Shown here in pieces: positions 1-5,426 of a stretch of DNA of 6,034 bases. A program made the translations under genes and the position numbers. Under the pieces are notes generated by a model that made no database searches, had not been told where the DNA came from, and worked only from the letters and a program-made list of their open reading frames with translations. Within the stretch, counting starts at the first letter, position 1, and each line of letters opens with the position of its first letter. This DNA comes from Bacillota bacterium (GTDB lineage Bacteria > Bacillota > Clostridia > Oscillospirales > Oscillospiraceae): contig JAEWML010000184.1 in the NCBI GenBank assembly GCA_023393155.1, positions 1-6,034 on the forward strand, given 5' to 3'.

Positions 1-1
1 G

Positions 2-163
2 GCGGATGCGGCCCTTTCCGAAATTTTCGGCCTTCCCGTGGGCGCGCCCCTGCTGTGCATGGACGAGGTAGACTACGACATTGACGGGAAGCCGGTATTT
101 TACTCCCGCCAGTATTTTACGGACGGCATTTTCAACCTGACCGTCATGCGCAAAAAGCTGTGA
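2..163 (+). CDS. GntR-family transcriptional regulator, C-terminal end (UTRA domain), partial
   Basis: An open frame runs in from the left edge and ends at TGA 161-163, leaving 53 residues visible. The piece contains LPVGAPLLCMDEV, then DGKPVFYSRQYF and finally FNLTVMRKKL. This is the typical end of a UTRA domain, the ligand-binding fold of HutC/FarR-type GntR regulators: a 'PVGAPLL' strand, a 'D.DGKPV.YS..Y' strand pair and a closing strand. The N-terminal winged helix that binds DNA lies outside the window, so neither the ligand nor the target genes can be read. A terminator follows 28 bases after the stop, so it is probably transcribed separately from the IMP dehydrogenase gene. Family assignment rests on the short tail alone, but the motif match is good. 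Confidence 0.8.
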   Translation, partial: ADAALSEIFGLPVGAPLLCMDEVDYDIDGKPVFYSRQYFTDGIFNLTVMRKKL

Positions 164-191
164 CAAGCCCTCCTCTGATATGGAAGATTGG

Positions 192-220
192 AAAAGACGC
201 GGGAGGTCCCGCGTCTTTTT
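192..220 (+). terminator. Intrinsic terminator after the GntR-family gene
   Basis: GACGCGGG (196-203) pairs perfectly with CCCGCGTC (208-215) around a four-base loop AGGT, and is followed directly by TTTTT (216-220). The A-run at 192-195 also pairs with the T-run, so some function on the minus strand is possible, but nothing on that strand needs it here. It separates the regulator gene from the IMP dehydrogenase unit. Confidence 0.9.
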
Positions 221-317
221 GTATAGAAAAACATGGGGCCTACCCCACGGAGGCTAAAGTAAGTGTGTTTTTTCGGCAAATAGTTGGGAACTGCACGTTT
301 ACGAACCGAGGCGCAAA

Positions 318-367
318 CCGCCCGCTCTTGAAAGACGTTTTGTCTCAGTGGCGGGACGCCGCCCGCT
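318..367 (+). repeat. 9-bp direct repeat CCGCCCGCT flanking its own complement
   Basis: CCGCCCGCT occurs at 318-326 and again at 359-367. Between them GGCGGG (350-355) is complementary to either copy: CCGCC 318-322 or CCGCC 359-363 can pair with GGCGG 350-354. The two hairpins are therefore mutually exclusive in RNA. That geometry resembles leader switches, but no T-run follows the second hairpin directly, so an attenuator role is unproven. Confidence 0.5.
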
Positions 368-414
368 TAAACCATTTGGCAACGGTAAATTTTCGGCCTT
401 TTTTTCTTTACCCG

Positions 415-442
415 TTGCTTTTTCCCCGGGACATGGTATTCT
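415..442 (+). promoter_or_regulatory. Candidate promoter for IMP dehydrogenase (extended -10)
   Basis: TTGCTT (415-420) and TATTCT (437-442) are separated by 16 bases, and the -10 is preceded by TGG, giving an extended -10 element. A T-rich tract (399-409) lies just upstream and could act as an UP-like element. Transcription would begin near 449, leaving a leader of about 90 bases. The hexamers match consensus only moderately, so this is a proposal. Confidence 0.35.
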
Positions 443-528
443 AGAGGACAAGAAAAATCGGACTGCGGCTTATTTTCCGGCCTGCGCCGGGTACACGCCG
501 TCCGCTTCCCGCCAACACACACAACGAA

Positions 529-536
529 AGAGGTGA
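529..536 (+). promoter_or_regulatory. Ribosome binding site of IMP dehydrogenase
   Basis: AGAGGTGA matches the anti-Shine-Dalgarno complement AGGAGGTGA apart from one base and ends 4 bases before ATG 541. It supports that start, which the family alignment also favours. Confidence 0.8.
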
Positions 537-540
537 CCTT

Positions 541-2052
541 ATGGCATATTTTTTTAACGAACCCTCTCACACCTTCAGCGAGTACCTGCTGGTGCCGGGC
601 TACTCCTCCGCGGAGTGCATTCCCGCCAACGTCTCCCTGAAAACCCCTCTGGTAAAATTCCGCCGGGGGGAGGAGCCTGCTCTCTCCGCCAACGTCCCCA
701 TGGTTTCCGCGGTGATGCAGGCCGTCTCCGGGGAGGAGATGGGAATTGCCCTTGCCCGGGAGGGCGGCGTGGCTTTTATCTACGTGTCCCAGCCCATTGA
801 CCGGCAGGCCGAGATGGTCCGCCGGGTAAAGGGCCACAAGGCGGGCTTTGTGGTCAGCGACTCCAACCTCCGGCCCGACAGCACGCTTTCCGACGTGCTG
901 GCCCTGAAGGAAAAAACGGGCCACTCCACCATGGCCGTGACCGAGGACGGCACCGGCACCGGCCGGCTTGTGGGCCTTGTCACCAGCCGGGATTACCGTG
1001 TCAGCCGCATGGACGGCACGGAGAAGGTATCTTCCTTTATGACCCCCATGGAAAAGCTGATCTTCGCCCCGGAGGGCACCAGCTTGAAGGAGGCCAATAA
1101 CCTGATCTGGGACCACAAGCTCAACGCCCTGCCCATCGTCTCCAGAGAGGGGTCTTTGGTTGCCTTCGTCTTCCGCAAGGATTACGACACCCACAAGGAC
1201 AATCCTCTGGAGCTGCTGGACGGGCAAAAGCGCTATGTGGTGGGCGCGGGCATCAACACCCGGGACTACGAGGAGCGGATTCCCGCTTTGGTGGAGGCCG
1301 GGGCGGACGTGCTGGTCATGGACTCGTCCGAGGGCTTTTCCGAATGGCAGAAGCGCTGCCTTGTCTGGGCCCGTGAGAAATACGGCAAGCGTGTGAAAAT
1401 CGGCGCGGGCAACGTGGTGGACGGCGAGGGCTTTCGCTTTCTGGCGGATGCGGGAGCCGACTTCGTAAAGGTCGGCATCGGCGGCGGCTCCATCTGCATT
1501 ACCCGGGAAACCAAGGGCATCGGCCGGGGACAGGCCACGGCGGTGATCGACGTGGCGGCGGAGCGGGACCGCTACTTTGAAGAAACCGGGGTCTACGTTC
1601 CCATCTGCGCCGACGGCGGCGTGGTGCAGGACTATCACATCACGCTGGCTTTGGCCATGGGCGCGGATTTCTGTATGCTGGGACGGTACTTCTCCCGGTT
1701 TGATGAAAGCCCCACCGCAAAGACGCTGGTGGGCGGCAGCTACATGAAGGAGTATTGGGGCGAGGGCAGCGCCCGTGCCCGGAACTGGGAGCGGTACGAC
1801 TTAGGCGGCGACAAAAAGCTTAGCTTTGAAGAGGGCGTGGATTCCTACGTGCCTTACGCAGGCGCTTTGGCAGACGGCATGTCCACCACCCTTGCCAAAA
1901 TCCGCTCTACCATGTGCAACTGCGGGGCGCTGAGCATTCCCGAGTTGCGGGAAAAGGCCAAGCTGACGCTGGTATCCTCCGTCTCCATTGTGGAGGGCGG
2001 CGCCCACGACGTGCTGCTGAAAGACACCACCAACTCTGCAAACCGGAATTAA
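541..2052 (+). CDS. guaB: Inosine-5'-monophosphate dehydrogenase, Tritrichomonas-like type
   Basis: This cytosolic enzyme oxidises IMP to XMP with NAD+, the committed step to GMP. The 503 residues match the length of Tritrichomonas foetus IMPDH, and from memory of that sequence the similarity is end to end (opening [15 protein letters not shown]). The split barrel surrounds a CBS pair at about residues 102-220. The catalytic loop [12 protein letters not shown] places the nucleophile at Cys319. The Arg418-Tyr419 dyad lies in NWERYDLGG and the flap residue Glu431 in SFEEGVDSY. Lys310 and Glu431 are the pair linked to weak mycophenolic acid binding in the T. foetus enzyme. STMCNCGAL and VEGGAHDV close the barrel. 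No frameshift or missing active-site residue is seen. The gene stands alone, with its own leader and terminator. Function is very secure; the close relation to the protist enzyme rests on recall and needs an alignment. Confidence 0.97.
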   Translation: MAYFFNEPSHTFSEYLLVPGYSSAECIPANVSLKTPLVKFRRGEEPALSANVPMVSAVMQAVSGEEMGIALAREGGVAFIYVSQPIDRQAEMVRRVKGHKAGFVVSDSNLRPDSTLSDVLALKEKTGHSTMAVTEDGTGTGRLVGLVTSRDYRVSRMDGTEKVSSFMTPMEKLIFAPEGTSLKEANNLIWDHKLNALPIVSREGSLVAFVFRKDYDTHKDNPLELLDGQKRYVVGAGINTRDYEERIPALVEAGADVLVMDSSEGFSEWQKRCLVWAREKYGKRVKIGAGNVVDGEGFRFLADAGADFVKVGIGGGSICITRETKGIGRGQATAVIDVAAERDRYFEETGVYVPICADGGVVQDYHITLALAMGADFCMLGRYFSRFDESPTAKTLVGGSYMKEYWGEGSARARNWERYDLGGDKKLSFEEGVDSYVPYAGALADGMSTTLAKIRSTMCNCGALSIPELREKAKLTLVSSVSIVEGGAHDVLLKDTTNSANRN

Positions 2053-2136
2053 GCAGCCCGTTTCAGATCGCCGCAGACTTGATGTAATTCCCTCCCCGAA
2101 GGACAGTCAATAAAGTATCTCACAAAAGCTATGGAC

Positions 2137-2192
2137 AGCGGCGCTCCGCAGACAAATGTCTGCGGAGCGCCGCTTGAGTTCTTTTTCTTTTT
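2137..2192 (+). terminator. Strong intrinsic terminator of IMP dehydrogenase
   Basis: A perfect 17-bp stem pairs 2137-2153 with 2158-2174 around the loop AAAT, and a T-rich tract follows (2179-2192, interrupted by C). It lies 84 bases after the IMP dehydrogenase stop. The convergent trxA ends at 2207, only 15 bases from the T-tract. Read on the minus strand the same stem lacks a following T-run, so it may stop trxA transcripts poorly or by collision rather than as a standard bidirectional terminator. Confidence 0.9.
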
Positions 2193-2206
2193 CAGGCCCG
2201 CTGAGA

Positions 2207-2524
2207 TTACAGGCTTTCGTCCAGCACGGCGGTGAACGCGGCCTCGGGCATCACGCCCACCTTGCGGTCAAATTCTTCCCCGTTTTTCAAAAACACCAGT
2301 GTGGGAATGGACATGACGCCAAACCGCTGGGCCAGCTCCGGCTCCTGGTCAATATTGACCTTGGCCACCAAAGCCCTGCCGTCATAATCGGCGGCAATTT
2401 TCTCCACCGTGGGCCCCACCATTTTGCAGGGGCCGCACCAATCCGCCCAGAAATCCACCATCGCCAGAGGGGCCGCCTCGACCGTCGCGTCGAATTCCGT
2501 GTTGTTCAAATGCACCAATGCCAT
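2207..2524 (-). CDS. trxA: Thioredoxin
   Basis: A 105-residue single-domain thioredoxin, the usual family length, acting in the cytosol as a dithiol carrier that reduces protein disulfides. The active site WCGPC is at residues 29-33 (redox cysteines 30 and 33), preceded by VDFWADW. The cis-proline is Pro74 in SIPT, followed by LVFLKNGE. There is no signal peptide. The start ATG at 2524 has AAGGAG (2534-2539) 9 bases upstream. It is the last gene of the arsR-trxB-trxA unit, 45 bases after the reductase stop, and that reductase is its likely electron donor. It converges with the IMP dehydrogenase gene. Nothing unusual is seen in the sequence itself. Confidence 0.97.
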   Translation of the reverse strand: MALVHLNNTEFDATVEAAPLAMVDFWADWCGPCKMVGPTVEKIAADYDGRALVAKVNIDQEPELAQRFGVMSIPTLVFLKNGEEFDRKVGVMPEAAFTAVLDESL

Positions 2525-2569
2525 TTTTCAAATCTCCTTTTTCTTTATTTTATCTTCCGTTGGTTTTCT

Positions 2570-3388
2570 TTATTCTTTCCGCGCCAGCGCTGCCACATAC
2601 GCCGCGGCGCTCTGCCCGGCAATCAGACCCTCGCCCGCGGCTTTCGCGGCCTGAAGGGGCGTTCCCGTGCAGTCTCCCGCCGCGAACACGCCGGGCAGGG
2701 ACGTTGCCATGCGGCGGTCCACCTGCACATAGCCGTTTTCCACCGCAAGGCCGGGAAACAAATCCGTGGGCGCCAGCGCGGGCCGCAGGATAAACACGCA
2801 GGCCACCTCCGCCGTCTCGCCGCCGCAGATCACTTTTTCCACCTTTCCTTCGCCGGTAATTTCGCAGTCCTTGGGTTTCTCAAAGTAGTGCACCTCGCAG
2901 CCAAGGCCCTTTAAAAACTCCGCCTCGTGCCGGGCCGACTGGCTGTATCCCAGCACCGCCACGGGCTTGTTCCGGTAGAGCATCCCGTCGCAGGTGGCGC
3001 AATAGCTCACGCCCCGGCCCAAAAATTCCTCCTCGCCGGGAAATTTTTTTCCCCGGGCAACGCCCGCCGCCAGCACCACGGCTTTGGCTTCCTGCACGTC
3101 GCTGCCCACGCTCACATACCACACGTCAGACATGTTCATGGCGGACAGGGCCTTGCCTTCGGCAAATTCCACGCCGTCGGCCTCCGCGTGCTTTTGCATG
3201 GCGAGAAGCAGTTCCTCCCCGGTGACGCCGGGGAGCCCCGGATAATTCTCCACCCGCTCGGATTTCCACAGAGGATTTTCTTCCACCGGGTTGGAAATTA
3301 CCAGCACGCTTTTCCCCCGGGCCCGGACGTTGATTGCCGCGCTCAGCCCCGCCGGACCACCGCCGATTACCAGCACATCACAGGACAT
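2570..3388 (-). CDS. trxB: Thioredoxin reductase-like flavoprotein lacking NADPH motifs
   Basis: A 272-residue FAD disulfide oxidoreductase that probably reduces the neighbouring thioredoxin. Residues 9-14, GGGPAG, form the FAD dinucleotide-binding loop; ENYPG follows at 47-51, the redox pair CATC is at 130-133, and the closing FAD motif GVFAAGDC is at 233-240. The frame can be read upstream to a GTG at 3472, but ATG 3388 is chosen because AGGAGG lies about 10 bases before it and MSCDVLVIGGG starts the fold directly. Usual NADPH-dependent enzymes run to about 305-320 residues and carry a GGG.SA or GxGxxA loop plus HRRxxxR. Here the equivalent region reads VAVLGYSQSARHEAE (143-157) and then VHYFEKPKD, with no HRR motif. 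This resembles the clostridial ferredoxin-dependent flavin thioredoxin reductases (FFTR). The fold is secure; the donor is inference. The start overlaps the arsR stop by 11 bases. Confidence 0.88.
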   Translation of the reverse strand: MSCDVLVIGGGPAGLSAAINVRARGKSVLVISNPVEENPLWKSERVENYPGLPGVTGEELLLAMQKHAEADGVEFAEGKALSAMNMSDVWYVSVGSDVQEAKAVVLAAGVARGKKFPGEEEFLGRGVSYCATCDGMLYRNKPVAVLGYSQSARHEAEFLKGLGCEVHYFEKPKDCEITGEGKVEKVICGGETAEVACVFILRPALAPTDLFPGLAVENGYVQVDRRMATSLPGVFAAGDCTGTPLQAAKAAGEGLIAGQSAAAYVAALARKE

Positions 3389-3665
3389 AGTTTGAAACCT
3401 CCTCCTGAAACAGCGCCGCCACCAGCCGGGCAACCTCCGGCGACGCGGCTCTGTAATAGACCTCGTTTCCACTTCGCTCCGCCGTCACAACTCCGGCGGC
3501 TTTCAGCTTTTGCAGATGCTGGGAAATACAGGACTGGCTCACGCCTGTTCCCCGCTCCATGCAGCCCACGTTGCGGCAGCCGGTGCTCAACAGGGAGTGG
3601 ACGATTTTCAGCCGCGTGGGATTGGCCAAAGCCTTTAAAAGCTCCGCCTGATGGTCATAGTCCAT
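3378..3665 (-). CDS. ArsR/SmtB-family winged-helix regulator with three cysteines
   Basis: A 95-residue DNA-binding repressor-type protein. It opens with the family signature ELLKALANPTRLKIV (8-22). The helix-turn-helix is at about 41-56 (VSQSCISQHLQKLKAAG), followed by the wing AERSGNEVYYRA (62-73). The classical metal box ELCVCDL is absent. Cysteines instead sit at 30, 35 and 46, the first two as CRNVGC just before the recognition region. They could bind a metal or arsenite, or form a disulfide or polysulfide link; the sequence does not decide. The ATG at 3665 has a modest GGTGAG (3674-3679) 8 bases upstream. It is the first gene of the unit with the reductase and thioredoxin, and palindromes over its promoter suggest autoregulation. 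It overlaps the reductase gene by 11 bases. Family is secure; the signal is unknown. Confidence 0.93.
   Translation of the reverse strand: MDYDHQAELLKALANPTRLKIVHSLLSTGCRNVGCMERGTGVSQSCISQHLQKLKAAGVVTAERSGNEVYYRAASPEVARLVAALFQEEVSNYVL
3399..3404 (-). promoter_or_regulatory. Ribosome binding site that fixes the reductase start
   Basis: On the minus strand AGGAGG lies inside the end of the arsR gene, 10 bases before ATG 3388. It argues against the longer GTG start at 3472 and suggests translational coupling with arsR, whose stop (3378-3380) lies just past the reductase start. Confidence 0.8.
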
Positions 3666-3746
3666 TTCCGGTTCTCACCCGTCCTTTCTCTAAGGCTCCC
3701 TTCGAAGCCGGCTTTTCCCGCCTCGGTCCACTTACTCATTTCGTTT

Positions 3747-3764
3747 TATTAGAATATCCTAATA
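3747..3764. promoter_or_regulatory. Candidate ArsR-family operator (inverted repeat)
   Basis: TATTAG (3747-3752) and CTAATA (3759-3764) form a perfect inverted repeat with a 6-base spacer AATATC. The AT-rich dyad is set in GC-rich surroundings and lies about 80 bases upstream of the arsR start, over the predicted -10 and transcription start. That suits a dimeric winged-helix repressor acting on its own operon. Confidence 0.55.
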
Positions 3765-3791
3765 TATGCATATCTTCAGTAGTATTTGCAA
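3761..3791 (-). promoter_or_regulatory. Candidate promoter of the arsR-trxB-trxA unit
   Basis: On the minus strand TTGCAA (3791-3786) is followed after 17 bases by CATATA (3768-3763), or after 19 bases by TATATT (3766-3761). The exact -10 is uncertain. The whole element is AT-rich and overlaps both palindromes, and it sits immediately beyond the terminator of the cysE-cysS unit, as expected for a new transcription unit. Confidence 0.45.
3764..3773. promoter_or_regulatory. Second palindrome next to the operator
   Basis: ATATGCATAT is a perfect 10-bp palindrome that shares its first base with the end of the TATTAG-N6-CTAATA repeat. It falls between the predicted -35 and -10 of the arsR unit. 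It could be a second operator half or merely AT-rich promoter DNA. Confidence 0.3.
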
Positions 3792-3792
3792 C

Positions 3793-3840
3793 AAATAAAA
3801 AAATATTTTAAAAAGGGCCGGGCGCATCGCGCCCGGCCCT
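3793..3840 (-). terminator. Intrinsic terminator of the cysE-cysS unit
   Basis: A perfect 12-bp GC-rich stem pairs 3814-3825 with 3829-3840 around a three-base loop. Read on the minus strand it is followed by TTTT AAAATA and then a longer T-run (3810 down to about 3797). It lies about 140 bases after the cysS stop and just before the arsR promoter. The 140 bases in between hold no gene; only a small inverted repeat CCGTCA/TGACGG (3907-3925) is visible there. Confidence 0.9.
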
Positions 3841-3980
3841 CGGTTTGTGAAGCAGCGCGGCCTGGTTCCGTCAATTGCCAAGACCATCTCGCGGAAACCA
3901 GTCTCCCCGTCACCGCAGATGACGGTTAAGCAGGCCCCGCCCGCAGGTCGCCGGCGCGGCCCGCGCTTACCCTCAGCGGC

Positions 3981-5423
3981 TTATGCCCGTTTCCACACCG
4001 CGCCGCCGGGTACGTCGGTAATCTCCACGCCCTTGGCATTCAGTTCGTCGCGGATGCGGTCCGCCTCGGCAAAGTTTTTGGCCTTTTTGGCCTCGGCCCG
4101 CCGGACTACCAGCGCGTCAATCTCCGGGTCGCCCTCGCCCTGAACGGTGAAACCGCCCACGGCGGAGCTGACGGACTTTTCGTCCTGCGCCCGCTTTTTC
4201 GCCGCCCGGTCCAACAGTCCCAGACTCAACACCCCGTCAAACTCGCCCAGAAGAGCCAGCTTCGTCCCGTCGGAGATATCCGCCTTCAGCACATCGTACA
4301 GCGCCGTCACGCCCAAAGACGTGTTCAAATCGTTGTCCATGGCGGCCTTGAATTTTGCCCGCAGGGTGCTTGCCGCCTCGCTCTCCTCCGCCGGCGCCTC
4401 CTTCAGGGCGGCAATCCGGGCAACCAGCTTGCCGTAGGCGGTTTTCGCGTTGTCCAGATTTTCATAGGAGAACACCAGCGCCTTGCGATAATGGGACTGG
4501 AGGCAGAAGAAACGGTAGTCCATGGGGTCGTAGCCCTTCTCCTCCAGCAGGGAAACCGTCAGAAATTCCCCCTTTGACTTGCTCATTTTCCCGCCGCTGG
4601 TGTTCAGGTGCAGGACGTGGAACCAATAGTTGCACCAGTGGTGGCCCAGATAGGCCTCGGACTGGGCGACCTCGTTGGTGTGGTGGGGGAAGGCGTTGTC
4701 AATGCCGCCGCAGTGAATGTCCAGATCCTCGCCCAGATGCTTCATGGAGATGCCGGAGCACTCAATGTGCCAGCCGGGATAGCCCACGCCCCAGGGAGAG
4801 TCCCACTTCAGGGCCTGATCCTCAAATTTGGACTTGGTGAACCAGAGAACGAAGTCGTTTTTGTTGCGCTTGTTGGAGTCTTCCTCCACCCCTTCCCGCA
4901 CGCCCACGGCCAAGTCCTCGGCGTCGTGGTCGTTGAACAGGTAATAGTGCTCCAGCTTGGAGGTGTCGAAATACACGTTGCCCCCGGCCTGATACGCATG
5001 GCCGTTTTCCATCAGGCGGGTAATAATTTCGATATACTCGTCAATACATCGGGTGGCGGGCTCCACAATGTCGGGCCGCTTGATGTTCAGCTTGCGGCAG
5101 TCGTCAAAAAACGCGTCGGTATAAAACTGGGCGATTTCCAGCACCGACTTGTGCTCCCGCTGGGCGCCTTTGAGCATTTTATCCTCGCCGGTGTCCGCGT
5201 CGCTGGTGAGATGGCCCACGTCGGTGATATTCATAACACGCTTGACGTTGTAGCCCACGTAGCGCAGGTGCTTTTCCAGAACGTCCTCCATGATATAGCT
5301 GCGCAGGTTTCCGATATGGGCATAGTGGTAGACCGTGGGGCCGCAGGTATACATCTTCACGATATCCGGGTGGTTGGGCTTGAATTCCTCTTTTCTATGG
5401 GTGGCGGAGTTGTAGAGATACAT
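3981..5423 (-). CDS. cysS: Cysteinyl-tRNA synthetase, HIGN variant
   Basis: This class I aminoacyl-tRNA synthetase attaches cysteine to its tRNA in the cytosol. At 480 residues it has the family's usual size. YTCGPTVY places the first zinc ligand at Cys27. The ATP-binding motif is HIGN (36-39) instead of HIGH, followed by LRSYIMEDVL. The remaining zinc ligands are Cys222 in WHIECSG and His247 and Glu251 in FPHHTNEVAQSEA, and the second signature is KMSKS at 279-283. The anticodon-binding helical part ends with AKNFAEADRIRDEL and VEITD. HIGN and PHHTNE recur together in a subfamily I recall from spirochaetes and chlamydiae, so this is probably lineage variation and not a loss of function. The ATG at 5423 comes 3 bases after the cysE stop, with AAAGGA inside the cysE end about 11 bases upstream, so the two are co-translated. 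Confidence 0.97.
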   Translation of the reverse strand: MYLYNSATHRKEEFKPNHPDIVKMYTCGPTVYHYAHIGNLRSYIMEDVLEKHLRYVGYNVKRVMNITDVGHLTSDADTGEDKMLKGAQREHKSVLEIAQFYTDAFFDDCRKLNIKRPDIVEPATRCIDEYIEIITRLMENGHAYQAGGNVYFDTSKLEHYYLFNDHDAEDLAVGVREGVEEDSNKRNKNDFVLWFTKSKFEDQALKWDSPWGVGYPGWHIECSGISMKHLGEDLDIHCGGIDNAFPHHTNEVAQSEAYLGHHWCNYWFHVLHLNTSGGKMSKSKGEFLTVSLLEEKGYDPMDYRFFCLQSHYRKALVFSYENLDNAKTAYGKLVARIAALKEAPAEESEAASTLRAKFKAAMDNDLNTSLGVTALYDVLKADISDGTKLALLGEFDGVLSLGLLDRAAKKRAQDEKSVSSAVGGFTVQGEGDPEIDALVVRRAEAKKAKNFAEADRIRDELNAKGVEITDVPGGAVWKRA

Positions 5424-5426
5424 GGC

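Larger units (their letters stand above)
221..540 (+). other. Non-coding stretch upstream of IMP dehydrogenase, with hairpins
   Basis: No convincing gene lies between the GntR-family gene and the IMP dehydrogenase start. Visible structure: a small hairpin TGGGG/CCCCA (234-247); a hairpin AGAC/GTCT (333-345) enclosed by CCCGC (321-325) and GCGGG (351-355); an alternative pairing of GCGGG (351-355) with CCCGC (362-366); and CCGGC/GCCGG (477-490) in the likely 5' leader. A T-rich run (399-409) precedes the proposed promoter. I could not match the stretch to a known riboswitch class by eye; purine riboswitch core motifs were not seen. It may be plain spacer, or it may encode a structured RNA. Confidence 0.5.

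Noticed and set aside
313..359. Fragments GCAAACC and GGGACGC resembling the c-di-GMP-I riboswitch
   Set aside because: The essential continuation (GACGCAAAGCC and the third-stem receptor) is absent, so the likeness is probably chance. A covariance-model search would settle it.
160..444. 94-codon open frame on the plus strand after the GntR-family gene
   Set aside because: It translates straight through the terminator at 192-220 and the promoter region, lacks a good ribosome binding site, and resembles nothing.
221..540. Possible purine or guanidine/ykkC-type riboswitch upstream of IMP dehydrogenase
   Set aside because: None of the conserved core strings of these classes could be found by eye on the plus strand.
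367..1638. 423-codon open frame on the minus strand
   Set aside because: It lies wholly opposite the secure IMP dehydrogenase gene and its leader; the protein is rich in H, G and R with no recognisable domain, typical of an antisense shadow in GC-rich DNA.
2156..2914. 252-codon open frame on the plus strand
   Set aside because: It runs through the terminator stem and antisense to trxA and the reductase; composition is shadow-like and no domain is visible.
3389..3472. Longer N-terminus of the reductase from GTG 3472
   Set aside because: The extra 28 residues are arginine-rich antifold sequence lying inside arsR; ATG 3388 has a strong AGGAGG and starts the FAD domain directly.
2927..3811. 294-codon open frame on the plus strand
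   Set aside because: It is antisense to the reductase and regulator genes and crosses the arsR promoter; no family resemblance.
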